DNA of 64,000 nt from Bacteroidales bacterium SW299 (GTDB lineage Bacteria; Bacteroidota; Bacteroidia; Bacteroidales; Bacteroidaceae): positions 1 to 64,000 of the forward strand of contig SDWH01000008.1 of assembly GCA_019550975.1 (NCBI GenBank). Direction: 5' to 3'. Below, piece by piece: positions 38,556-46,133 of this stretch. The position numbers and the translations under genes are program-made. Positions within the stretch are counted from its first letter, which is position 1. Every line of letters begins with the position of its first letter. The notes under the pieces were generated by a model. That model was not told the DNA's origin. It worked only from the letters and a program-made list of their open reading frames with translations, and ran no database searches.

Positions 38556-39031
38556 AGATAAGAGTTGGATTTGGTTTCGATGTCCATCGGCTGGTGCCGG
38601 GACGTGATTTGTGGCTGGGAGGTATCAGGCTGGAACATGAAAAGGGACTCTTGGGGCATTCGGATGCCGATGTGCTGATTCATGCCATTTGCGATGCCCT
38701 GTTGGGAGCTGCCAACATGCGTGACATAGGCTATCATTTTCCCGACAATTCCTCGGAGTTTGAAAATATAGACAGCAAGATTCTTTTGAAGAAAACCGTC
38801 GCTTTGATAGCGGGGAAAGGCTATCGGGTAGGAAATGTCGATGCAACGGTGTGTGCCGAACGTCCTAAACTGAAGGCGCATATTCCCGCTATGCAGAATA
38901 TTCTTGCCGAGGTGATGGGAGTGGAGGCAGATGATGTGTCTGTCAAAGCCACCACTACAGAAAAATTAGGTTTTACCGGGCGTGAAGAAGGTATCTCCGC
39001 ATACGCAACGGTATTGATAGAAAAGGATTGA
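38552..39031 (+). CDS. ispF: 2-C-methyl-D-erythritol 2,4-cyclodiphosphate synthase
   Basis: 159 aa, normal length. Fifth enzyme of the non-mevalonate isoprenoid pathway, turning CDP-ME-2-phosphate into the cyclodiphosphate with loss of CMP. Zinc-site residues are in GFDVHRLVPG (Asp8, His10) and GHSDADVLIHAICDALLG; the C-terminal VSVKATTTEKLGFTGREEGI is the nucleotide-binding signature. Its start overlaps the preceding FAH gene and a glycosyltransferase follows after 4 bp. Confidence 0.97.
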   Translation: MKIRVGFGFDVHRLVPGRDLWLGGIRLEHEKGLLGHSDADVLIHAICDALLGAANMRDIGYHFPDNSSEFENIDSKILLKKTVALIAGKGYRVGNVDATVCAERPKLKAHIPAMQNILAEVMGVEADDVSVKATTTEKLGFTGREEGISAYATVLIEKD

Positions 39032-39035
39032 TACA

Positions 39036-40031
39036 ATGAATCCGAAGTATTCCATAATTATTCCCGTATATAACCGTCCCGAAGAGGTTGACGAGCTTCT
39101 TGAAAGCCTTTCGCGCCAAACATTCAAGGATTTTGAAGTGGTGGTGGTGGAGGATGGATCTTCAGTGCCATGCAAGGCTGTAGTTGACAAGTATTTGCCC
39201 GTGATGGATATACGTTATTACACCAAGCTGAATTCCGGGCCGGGAAAAACCCGCAATTACGGTGCAGAGCGTAGCAAAGGAGCATATCTTATCATACTGG
39301 ATTCTGATTGTATTTTGCCGGAAGGATATCTTCAGGCGGTTGAGATCGAATTGGAGAAGGAACCGGCTGACGCTTTCGGGGGACCTGACCGCGCACATGC
39401 TTCGTTCACTCCCGTGCAGAAAGCTATCAACTATGCCATGACCTCCTTTTTTACTACAGGCGGCATTCGCGGGGGAAAGAAAAAAATGGACAAGTTCTAT
39501 CCGAGGAGCTTCAATATGGGGGTGAGATCCGATGTGTACCGATCCTTGGGAGGTTTTTCTGATATGCGTTTTGGAGAGGACATTGATTTCAGTATCCGTA
39601 TTTTCAAGAACAATTGCAGATGCCGCTTGTTTCCCGGAGCATGGGTCTGGCACAAACGTCGTACAGATTTTCGCAAGTTCTTCAAGCAGGTGCATAATTC
39701 AGGCATTGCGCGCATCAATCTTTACAAGAAATATCCAGAATCTCTGAAGTTGGTGCATTTGCTTCCGGCTGTTTTTACGGTCGGAGTGGTGCTGGTGCTG
39801 CTTGCTGCTCTCATCTGTCCGTGGAGTCTGCTTCTTCTTCTGTTTTTCGCATTGGTGATTTTTCTGGACTCTTCCGTACGGAACAAGAGCTTGTGGATAG
39901 GTATCCTTTCGGTTGGAGCCGCTTTTGTCCAGCTTACCGGGTATGGAACGGGGTTCCTTTATGCTTGGTGGAAGCGGTGCGTGCTCCGGAAAGAGTCTTT
40001 TTCTGCTTTTGAGAAAAGTTTTTATAAATGA
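39036..40031 (+). CDS. Family 2 glycosyltransferase, membrane-anchored
   Basis: 331 aa. GT-A fold from the N-terminus: SIIIPVYNRPEEVDELLESL, VVVEDGSSVPCKAV, and a DxD-type metal site in LIILDSDCILPEGY. FGEDIDFSIRIF carries the likely catalytic base region. Residues ~245-310 hold two to three hydrophobic helices, so the enzyme is membrane-attached. Acceptor and product are unknown; such enzymes make glycolipids or surface glycans. It ends the rex-ispF unit, followed by a strong terminator. Confidence 0.88.
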   Translation: MNPKYSIIIPVYNRPEEVDELLESLSRQTFKDFEVVVVEDGSSVPCKAVVDKYLPVMDIRYYTKLNSGPGKTRNYGAERSKGAYLIILDSDCILPEGYLQAVEIELEKEPADAFGGPDRAHASFTPVQKAINYAMTSFFTTGGIRGGKKKMDKFYPRSFNMGVRSDVYRSLGGFSDMRFGEDIDFSIRIFKNNCRCRLFPGAWVWHKRRTDFRKFFKQVHNSGIARINLYKKYPESLKLVHLLPAVFTVGVVLVLLAALICPWSLLLLLFFALVIFLDSSVRNKSLWIGILSVGAAFVQLTGYGTGFLYAWWKRCVLRKESFSAFEKSFYK

Positions 40032-40048
40032 TCTGTGAGTTTTTTATA

Positions 40049-40094
40049 GAAGTCCCCGTTTCCTTTCGTCTATTCAGAAGGAAACGGGGACTTC
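40049..40094 (+). terminator. Terminator after the rex-ispF unit
   Basis: Perfect 17-bp arms 40049-40065 and 40078-40094 around a 12-nt loop, followed by ggctttt. Confidence 0.9.
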
Positions 40095-40184
40095 GGCTTT
40101 TCGGTGTTTAAGTCATCAACAGCCCGAGGTTTAAGAACCTATATTTCGTCCGGCATCTGCTGAAATCTTAATCACAAGAGCCTA

Positions 40185-41810
40185 TTATGGTATGATGTCT
40201 TTCAGTTTTATACTTTGGAAAGTCATGTGTGCCACACTGCTTTCGTACAATATTCCTATTGTTTCTTTGTCAATCATTGTGAGGCATGAATATCCCCAGT
40301 TGTCTTCTTCATCTAACAGAAGCTGATGTTCCGGACTCCACGTCTTTCCACCGTCGGTACTTATTTTGATAGTCATGTTTCTTCGGGCATTGGTGGTATT
40401 GGGGTTTGAGAAAATCAGCAAGTCTTTGCCCAGCACATTGTCTTCGGCTTTTACGCTGATGAGACTTGCCATACATACGGGCTCAATCAGTGCCGTGCGC
40501 GACGATTCATGTTCTTTCCACGTCACACCCAAATCGGTCGTGGTATATACGGCACGGCTTCCTCCCCGGTTGTCTCGCATGTTGAGCATGAGCGTGCCCG
40601 GTGTGACTTCTGCCACTTGTGCTTCTGTCGTGTTGGTGCGGGCAAGGTTATGAATATGCCATGTTTCTCCTCTGTCTTTGCTGTACATGATTCCGGCATT
40701 CGGAATGCGTGTTTTGTCGATGTATTGGATGGGGAATACCAATGTGCCGTCTTGCATTGTGATTCCACGTCCGGGACCTTGCAATAAGAAATGCCACTCC
40801 GGGAGTTTGACCTGCTCGGTAATGTTGATGGGAGCCGACCATGTTTTGCCGTCATCTGTACTCTTTGTCATGACTAATTGTGCCGTATGGTTTAAGTCCA
40901 TGCCGGGTTGTGAACTCCACCATGCACGTTGGTTTCCCATTCCGTGTGTCCATGCTGCTACAATCCAGACCGTATTTGTTTTTGTATCGACTAGAATCGA
41001 CGGGTCGCCAACCCCGTTTTGCGCCGAGGGCAGTCCGTCGTATTCGCCAAATGACAGGGGCAAACGCATTTTTTCCCATGTTCTGCCACCGTCTGTGCTT
41101 CGGCTCAAACCGATGTCAATATGTTCTTGCAGATCCGCGCTGTTGTTATAACGTACATCGTATACACCTAAAAGCGTGCCTTTATTGGTTGTTACTAATC
41201 CGGGAATTCGGAATGCTGCCGAACCGTTATCGCCTGCATGACGTACACCTATACCCATTCTGCGGACGGTGGTATCGCCTGAAACAGTTTTTACAGGCAG
41301 GGGTCTGCCGTCGGCCTCGGCTGAAATGAGAGAAGCGGCCAGTGTGGTACTTATAGGAGCATCGTCTTTCATTTCTATGCTTACCCAAAAGTAATTTATT
41401 CCGGGGTATAATTTTTGTTTGCCATCAAGTTTTATGGTGCTTTCTACAACTTCAGATTCCGATTTTTTAATGGAGTAAGAAGGATTGGCGGCAAGTGTTT
41501 TCCCGGGATTGTTGCTCGAAATGTATTTGACAGGAGCAAATCTTCCTTTGTTTCTGTCTTGCAGTGCTTCTGTTCCGGCATAATATAGTTTTATCGATTT
41601 TATTTTGTTGATATCTGCGTCCTTCGCGAAGTTTACGCTAATGTTGTCTAACACCTTTGTTCCAGTTGATGTGAGGCGCATATAAAACAAAACGTTGTCG
41701 TGTCTTTCGATGAGTATTGGTATTTGTGGCGATTTTACCAGTAAGGTATCTGCTCCCCATGTTGCTAATGTGGAGAATAGGAATAAAGCGAATGGAAAAA
41801 CTTTTTTCAT
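40185..41810 (-). CDS. nanH: Secreted sialidase (exo-alpha-sialidase), GH33
   Basis: 541 aa from ATG 41810 (an in-frame TTG two codons earlier is less likely). Signal peptide MKKVFPFALFLFSTLATWGA. An N-terminal carbohydrate-binding-like domain (to ~185) precedes the six-bladed propeller. The FRIP motif (AAFRIPGLV) supplies the first catalytic Arg, and five Asp boxes are readable: SRSTDGGRTW, TKSTDDGKTW, YSKDRGETW, TTTDLGVTW and ISTDGGKTW. The catalytic Tyr region is GYSCLTMIDKETIGILYE. Removes terminal sialic acids from host glycans. Length matches B. fragilis NanH (~544 aa, from memory). No sialate catabolic or transport genes adjoin it. Confidence 0.95.
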   Translation of the reverse strand: MKKVFPFALFLFSTLATWGADTLLVKSPQIPILIERHDNVLFYMRLTSTGTKVLDNISVNFAKDADINKIKSIKLYYAGTEALQDRNKGRFAPVKYISSNNPGKTLAANPSYSIKKSESEVVESTIKLDGKQKLYPGINYFWVSIEMKDDAPISTTLAASLISAEADGRPLPVKTVSGDTTVRRMGIGVRHAGDNGSAAFRIPGLVTTNKGTLLGVYDVRYNNSADLQEHIDIGLSRSTDGGRTWEKMRLPLSFGEYDGLPSAQNGVGDPSILVDTKTNTVWIVAAWTHGMGNQRAWWSSQPGMDLNHTAQLVMTKSTDDGKTWSAPINITEQVKLPEWHFLLQGPGRGITMQDGTLVFPIQYIDKTRIPNAGIMYSKDRGETWHIHNLARTNTTEAQVAEVTPGTLMLNMRDNRGGSRAVYTTTDLGVTWKEHESSRTALIEPVCMASLISVKAEDNVLGKDLLIFSNPNTTNARRNMTIKISTDGGKTWSPEHQLLLDEEDNWGYSCLTMIDKETIGILYESSVAHMTFQSIKLKDIIP

Positions 41811-41981
41811 GAGCAATTAGAAACTGTCGTTTAAAAATTAAAGTTAAAAAATAAAAGGAGTGTTTCCTCCTTCCGTGAAATGATTATTCCCAGCTTGCAG
41901 ACTTGAATAATTATGTATTCAGCGGAATTAAAAGAAACGCTGTGGCAAGTTATCAAGAAAATCTTTAATGTGCAAGGGAGG

Positions 41982-41999
41982 AAACGAAATGTTTCGTTT
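41982..41999. promoter_or_regulatory. 18-bp palindrome, candidate operator
   Basis: AAACGAAA-TG-TTTCGTTT: perfect 8-bp arms around 2 nt. It lies in the divergent region between the sialidase and the AraC-type gene, just upstream of the -7 box at 42007. A looser inverted pair, gtttcctcctt near 41862 and aagggaggaaac near 41974, flanks the region. Confidence 0.55.
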
Positions 42000-42006
42000 G
42001 CAGCTA

Positions 42007-42014
42007 TATTTTTG
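42007..42014 (+). promoter_or_regulatory. Predicted -7 box for the AraC-type regulator
   Basis: TATTTTTG matches TAnnTTTG, giving a leader of about 35 nt. The -33 position is not TTTG but falls in the 18-bp palindrome. A second match, TACCTTTG at 42046-42053, is only 4 bp before the ATG and would give a leaderless mRNA. Confidence 0.45.
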
Positions 42015-42057
42015 CTTGTGATCAATAAGAAACGGCAAAAAGCCTTACCTTTGTAAA

Positions 42058-42879
42058 ATGATTCAAGAGGATTTCAGATTTTACAAGCCTTGCAAGGAGT
42101 TACAACCTTACGTCAGGTATTATTGGGCATTCAAAAGCGATCAACCGCTGAATACCCTTACTTTTCCTATTGGTTGTCCTCAAATCATTTTCCATAAACA
42201 AACACCGCTTTATATCCCGGAACTGGGAGTCTCTCAATCAGAATTTACCGTTAGCGGTCAGGTAAATTATCATTCACATTTATATGCGGATGATAATGTG
42301 GAAATGATAGTTGCTGTATTTCAGCCATACGCCCTGAAAGCCTTCTTGAATTTGCCCATATCCTTATTGCACAATCAAGAGGTTTCCGGTTATGACCTTG
42401 AAAACAAGCATTTGAAACGACTGGCTGCACAAATCTTCGACTGCGAAAATACAAGTTTATGTATTAACGTAATAGAGCAATGGCTGTTATCCCAAATAGC
42501 AGGTGCATTGACTTTAAAAACAGAATACAACATCAAAAGAATAACTGCCGTTATAAGACAACTGCTCATAATGCCGGAAACTTCTGTCAAGGAATTGACT
42601 TCCATTGCCTGTTTAAGCAAGAAACAGTTTGAGCGTCTGTTTAATGAACTGGTAGGTGCGAATCCTAAAGAATATGCAAGAATAGTCCGTTTCCAGAAAT
42701 CATTGAAACTGTTGCAGCATTATCCGGAAGATGCAAATCAGGCTCAGCTGGCATATCAATGCGGTTACGCTGACCAGTCGCATTTTATCCGGGAGTTTAA
42801 ACAATTCAGCGGTTATACACCATTGTCTTTGCTGAATGTATGCAAACCTTATTCCGATTTGTTCAACAACCCTATATAA
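42058..42879 (+). CDS. AraC-family transcriptional regulator
   Basis: 273 aa. N-terminal ~150 residues form a beta-rich sensor domain starting FRFYKPCKELQPYVRYYWAF, a pattern common in Bacteroidota AraC proteins. C-terminal double helix-turn-helix at ~180-262: first HTH in SVKELTSIACLSKKQFERLF, second in AQLAYQCGYADQSHFIREFK, then the FSGYTPLSLL ending. Ligand unknown. It lies 62 bp upstream of an acetyltransferase gene, and repeated half-sites around that promoter suggest it controls it. Confidence 0.92.
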   Translation: MIQEDFRFYKPCKELQPYVRYYWAFKSDQPLNTLTFPIGCPQIIFHKQTPLYIPELGVSQSEFTVSGQVNYHSHLYADDNVEMIVAVFQPYALKAFLNLPISLLHNQEVSGYDLENKHLKRLAAQIFDCENTSLCINVIEQWLLSQIAGALTLKTEYNIKRITAVIRQLLIMPETSVKELTSIACLSKKQFERLFNELVGANPKEYARIVRFQKSLKLLQHYPEDANQAQLAYQCGYADQSHFIREFKQFSGYTPLSLLNVCKPYSDLFNNPI

Positions 42880-42889
42880 TGTCCCTTTT

Positions 42890-42955
42890 ATTCTATCCAT
42901 CGTTCGATAGTCGGTTTACCTTTGCACTTATTCAATTTAAAATGAACGATAGAAT
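42890..42955 (+). promoter_or_regulatory. Promoter and operator-like repeats before the CAT-like gene
   Basis: The -7 box TACCTTTG is at 42917-42924. On its left is attctatccatcgttcgatag (42890-42910, containing the palindrome ATCGTTCGAT); on its right aacgatagaat (42945-42955), nearly the inverse of the left element. Repeats flanking the promoter look like regulator half-sites. Confidence 0.5.
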
Positions 42956-43574
42956 GAAAGAAGTAAATCCAAAAGATACGACCCGTGCCTATGCATTTGA
43001 AATGTGGATGAATGCACCCATGCCCATGCTCACCTTTTTCAAGACAATAGATGTTACCCGCCTTGCCCGCATCAGCAAACGGACAAGATTGAAATTCAAT
43101 ATGCTGATGTGTTGGTGTATCGGGCGGGCAGCAAGTAATATCAAAGAGTTCTATATGCTTCCTGTTGGTAAGAAGTTAATGCAATACGACAATCTTGCAG
43201 TCTGCGCCATTGTAGCTAATCGGAATGGTGAGGTTAGTTCCTGTGATGTTCCTTTCTCTAAAGATTTAAGACAATTCAATGCGGATTATTTGCTGCTTAC
43301 CAGGCAAGTTGCCGAAAACTGCCAAAATCATGACTTGACGGATAGCATGGTGATTGGCACATCAGCCCTTGCTGGGTGTGAGATAGACGGGGCAGTAGGC
43401 ATGTACAGCGGTGTGTTCAATAATCCGTTTCTGATTTGGGGCAAATACAAACGGCGTTTATGGAAACAGACGCTGGTTGTTTCCTTTCAGTTTCATCATA
43501 CCCAGATGGATGGCGCACATGCTTCCCGTTTTTTGGAAAACCTACAAAAAGAAATTGAGAATTTAAAGGTATAA
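42942..43574 (+). CDS. Chloramphenicol acetyltransferase-like protein (CatA fold)
   Basis: 210 aa from ATG 42942 (42954 also possible), the usual length for type A CAT. CAT enzymes acetylate chloramphenicol with acetyl-CoA; the catalytic motif HHxxxDGxH is intact as HHTQMDGAH (residues 185-193). Other family points are RAYAFEMWMNAPMPMLTFF near the start and the CCWCI-like MLMCWCIGRA. Many CatA-like proteins in Bacteroidota are of unknown substrate, so resistance is not proven. Upstream in-frame codons overlap the araC gene and the promoter and are not used. Confidence 0.82.
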   Translation: MNDRMKEVNPKDTTRAYAFEMWMNAPMPMLTFFKTIDVTRLARISKRTRLKFNMLMCWCIGRAASNIKEFYMLPVGKKLMQYDNLAVCAIVANRNGEVSSCDVPFSKDLRQFNADYLLLTRQVAENCQNHDLTDSMVIGTSALAGCEIDGAVGMYSGVFNNPFLIWGKYKRRLWKQTLVVSFQFHHTQMDGAHASRFLENLQKEIENLKV

Positions 43575-43588
43575 TCAAGAACAAATGC

Positions 43589-43596
43589 TATCTTTG
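43589..43596 (+). promoter_or_regulatory. Predicted -7 box for the MATE/Vat-like unit
   Basis: TATCTTTG (43589-43596), with TTTA at 43562-43565 as a weak -33 at 23 bp. It gives a leader of about 215 nt before the MATE start. Confidence 0.6.
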
Positions 43597-43632
43597 CGGA
43601 ACTAACAGAAAAAATAGAATTGTTCAACCAAT

Positions 43633-43656
43633 ATGAAATGGCAAGTGTGCATATAG
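43633..43656 (+). CDS. Possible leader peptide 1 of the MATE gene
   Basis: Seven-residue ORF MKWQVCI followed by TAG, in the long leader upstream of the exporter and ahead of a terminator-like hairpin. No similarity is claimed. Its size and place resemble attenuator leader peptides of ribosome-drug resistance genes. Confidence 0.35.
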   Translation: MKWQVCI

Positions 43657-43699
43657 CTGCGCTTAACGGATAGCATTTTAGTCATAGCTATTCAGCAAC

Positions 43700-43735
43700 G
43701 GACAGGCTTATAACAGGTTTGTCCTTTCTTGTTTT
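43700..43735 (+). terminator. Terminator-like hairpin in the MATE leader
   Basis: Stem ggacaggc/gtttgtcc (43700-43724, two G-U pairs, short loop) followed by tttcttgtttt. It sits between the promoter and the exporter gene, so it would act as an attenuator. A further hairpin (gatagc/gctatt, 43669-43694) lies just upstream. Confidence 0.5.
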
Positions 43736-43758
43736 GCCATTATTCCAAATTTATAACC

Positions 43759-43821
43759 ATGCGATGTGTCATGCCGCCTTATGCAGCAGGACTTGTCGCA
43801 TCTTATCAAGTTGAACAATGA
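43759..43821 (+). CDS. Possible leader peptide 2, overlapping the MATE start
   Basis: Twenty-codon ORF MRCVMPPYAAGLVASYQVEQ whose TGA (43819-43821) overlaps the MATE ATG (43818-43820) in an ATGA junction. This is the geometry of translational coupling. An ATGCGA/TCGCAT inverted repeat within it (43759-43801) could hide the exporter start. Confidence 0.4.
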   Translation: MRCVMPPYAAGLVASYQVEQ

Positions 43822-45107
43822 ACTATACATATAAGCATATTTGGCTCATCAACTTTCCTGTAATGATGAGCATCCTTATCGAACAACTTATCAATATCAC
43901 CGATGCCATTTTCCTGGGGCATGTGGGAGAAATAGAATTGGGCGCATCCGCCCTTGCCGGGATCTGGTATCTGGCTATCTACATGCTCGGCTTCGGTTTC
44001 AGTTTGGGCTTACAGGTCGTTGTCGCACGGCGCAACGGCGAGCAGCATTATTCCGAAACAGGAAAAACATTCTTTCAAGGATTGTTTTTCCTGTCGGGAC
44101 TTGCTGTCTTTTTGTGTCTGTTCTCCAAACTGTTTTCCCCGATTATTCTAAGTCGGCTGATTACTTCTGCGGAAGTCTATCATGCCGTGATTGATTATTT
44201 GGACGGGCGAATTTGGGGACTGTTGTTCTCTTTTCCGTTTCTTGCCCTGCGCTCTTTCTTGGTCGGCATTACCCGTACAAAAGCCTTAAACGTAGCGGCT
44301 CTGACAGCCGTATTGGTGAATATTTCGGGTAACTGGCTGCTCATATTCCATTGGAACCTGGGAATAGCTGGTGCAGCTATCGCATCATCTTTTGCCGAAG
44401 CGTGTTCGCTGGCGGTATTGGCAATTCACGCTTTATGTAAAATGGATAAACGGTTTTATGGCTTGTCTTGTAGCTTCGACAAAGCTGTACTGGTTCATGT
44501 CTGCCGGGTGTCCGTTTGGAGCATGTTCCACTCGTTCATCGGTGTAGCATCGTGGCTTGCTTTCTTCGTATCTATTGAACATTTGGGAGAGATGGAACTG
44601 GCAGCCACCAATGTCATACGCAGCATTTCTACTTTGTTCTTTGTCATTGTCAATTCGCTGGCGGCTACTACCGGTTCGCTGGTAAGTAATTTGTTGGGAG
44701 CCGGACAAAAGGAACAGGTAGTCCCGCTGTGTAACCGGGTTGTTCGTTTGGGATATGCTATCGGTTTCCCGCTGGTCATTCTTGCCGTAGCTATCTATCG
44801 TCCGATTATCGGCATATATACGGAAAGCCCGGTTCTGATGCAGATAGCCCATCTGCCCTTTGTAGTCATGCTGCTGAACTATGCTTTTGCCCTGCCCGGT
44901 TATGTCTATATGAATGCAGTAACAGGTACGGGAGCGACACGCATGACGTTTATCTTTCAACTGATAACTATCGTGGCTTATCAAATTTATTTGTGGAGCA
45001 TAAGCAGTTTCAGCACGTCATTGTCCGTTTATTGGACAGCAGAATATCTGTATGTGATATTACTCGGCTTGCTTTCTGTCATTTATCTGAAATATAAACA
45101 CTATTAG
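43818..45107 (+). CDS. MATE-family multidrug efflux transporter
   Basis: 429 aa, twelve predicted membrane helices. MATE proteins export cationic drugs or other toxic compounds using Na+ or H+ gradients. Start YKHIWLINFPVMMSILIEQLINITDAIFLGHVGEIELGA is split here by membrane turns but has the family's conserved N-lobe features (Pro and Gln/Asp in helix 1-2). The C-lobe carries GSLVSNLLGAGQKEQ and a later PGYVYMNAVTGTGATR. Translation may be coupled to a 20-codon ORF ending at its start. Followed at 12 bp by a Vat-like acetyltransferase, so the two are probably one unit. Confidence 0.92.
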   Translation: MNYTYKHIWLINFPVMMSILIEQLINITDAIFLGHVGEIELGASALAGIWYLAIYMLGFGFSLGLQVVVARRNGEQHYSETGKTFFQGLFFLSGLAVFLCLFSKLFSPIILSRLITSAEVYHAVIDYLDGRIWGLLFSFPFLALRSFLVGITRTKALNVAALTAVLVNISGNWLLIFHWNLGIAGAAIASSFAEACSLAVLAIHALCKMDKRFYGLSCSFDKAVLVHVCRVSVWSMFHSFIGVASWLAFFVSIEHLGEMELAATNVIRSISTLFFVIVNSLAATTGSLVSNLLGAGQKEQVVPLCNRVVRLGYAIGFPLVILAVAIYRPIIGIYTESPVLMQIAHLPFVVMLLNYAFALPGYVYMNAVTGTGATRMTFIFQLITIVAYQIYLWSISSFSTSLSVYWTAEYLYVILLGLLSVIYLKYKHY

Positions 45108-45119
45108 AAACTGAATGTT

Positions 45120-45764
45120 ATGATGAAAAAAATATATCCACGCACAGGCGACACGCAGACCGTGTACTTGAATGCAGTTGTGAAAGACCCATCTATCGAA
45201 GTGGGCGACTATACCATCTATAATGATTTTGTGTCCGACCCGGTGCTTTTCGAGCGGAACAATGTGCTTTACCATTATCCTATCAACCACGAGCGGCTGA
45301 TAATCGGCAAGTTCTGTTCCATTGCCTGCGGCGCGAAATTCCTGTTCAACTGTGCCAACCATACCTTGAAATCCCTATCCACCTACACCTTCCCGCTCTT
45401 TTATGAGGATTGGGACTTGGAAAAATCAGACGTGGCAACAGCTTGGGACAACAAAGGCGACATCGTGATAAGCAACGATGTGTGGATAGGCTACGAAGCG
45501 GTGATTATGGCTGGTGTTCACATCGGGAACGGGGCGATTATAGCCGCCCGTGCCGTTGTTACGAAAGATGTGCCGCCTTATACGATAGTCGGCGGTGTTC
45601 CTGCCCGACCGATAAGGAAGCGTTTCGATGAAGAAACGATACAGAAACTCAAAACGCTAAAATGGTGGGAATGGCCTTTTGAGAAAATCAAGCAAAGTTT
45701 GCCTTATCTTACAACTGGAGATATTGATAGGTTATTAAAGAATGAAAGATGTAGAATGACATGA
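45120..45764 (+). CDS. Vat/CatB-like xenobiotic O-acetyltransferase
   Basis: 214 aa. Left-handed beta-helix (hexapeptide) acetyltransferase of the group holding streptogramin A (Vat) and type B chloramphenicol (CatB) acetyltransferases. Conserved features are [30 protein letters not shown], the catalytic His81 in NCANHTLKS, and the coil repeats [28 protein letters not shown] and [13 protein letters not shown]. The C-terminus has [10 protein letters not shown], typical of the group. Substrate not determined; context with a MATE pump and a CAT-like gene points to antibiotic or toxin inactivation. An in-frame ATG one codon in is equally good. Confidence 0.88.
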   Translation: MMKKIYPRTGDTQTVYLNAVVKDPSIEVGDYTIYNDFVSDPVLFERNNVLYHYPINHERLIIGKFCSIACGAKFLFNCANHTLKSLSTYTFPLFYEDWDLEKSDVATAWDNKGDIVISNDVWIGYEAVIMAGVHIGNGAIIAARAVVTKDVPPYTIVGGVPARPIRKRFDEETIQKLKTLKWWEWPFEKIKQSLPYLTTGDIDRLLKNERCRMT

Positions 45765-45781
45765 GAACAGTTGCGGAGAAC

Positions 45782-45829
45782 TCTTGGTTTACATCTTGGT
45801 TTACATCTTGGTTTACATCTTGGTTTACA
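45782..45829. repeat. 12-bp tandem repeat, four copies
   Basis: Four exact copies of tcttggtttaca (45782-45829) just after the Vat-like gene. On the minus strand they read as DVNQ repeats in an open frame that runs into tRNA-Lys; this frame is not considered a gene. Confidence 0.9.
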
Positions 45830-45899
45830 TCAGACGTTAAAAACCAACGTATAAACACGAAAAAAGCGATTACCTGTTTTAGATAACCGCTTGATTTTC

Positions 45900-45975
45900 T
45901 GGTGATCCGCTTGGGGCTCGAACCCAAGACCCCAACATTAAAAGTGTTGTGCTCTACCAACTGAGCTAGCGAATC
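45900..45975 (-). tRNA. tRNA-Lys (anticodon UUU)
   Basis: 76 nt including an encoded CCA. Acceptor arms GATTCGC (45969-45975) and GCGGATC (45904-45910) pair with one G-U. The D-loop has AGCTCAGTTGGTAGAGC, the anticodon stem CAACA/TGTTG encloses CTTTTAA, and the T-arm is GGGTTCGAGCCC-like with the TTCGA signature. It marks the right edge of the low-GC drug-resistance-like block. Confidence 0.95.
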
Positions 45976-46133
45976 AAACCTGTTTTGCTATCATTTCCTG
46001 ATTGCGAGTGCAAAGGTAGACGTTTTATTTGAAATGACCAAATTTTCAGCTGAAAACTTTTCGGTTTTTGCAGAATCCATCTCGATATTGGTCTGTCTGT
46101 CCGGAAATTGTCAGAGAGATTGGTGTGCCGTTT

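Noticed and set aside
42046-42053. TACCTTTG as the main araC promoter box
   Set aside because: Only 4 bp from the ATG with no -33; TATTTTTG at 42007 gives a normal leader, though a leaderless mRNA is not excluded.
45709-45960. 83-codon minus-strand frame with DVNQ repeats
   Set aside because: It begins inside tRNA-Lys and the repeat is explained by 12-bp tandem copies.
45900-45975. Attachment-site duplication of the tRNA-Lys 3' end
   Set aside because: No second copy of the tRNA 3' sequence was seen at the left edge of the resistance-like block.
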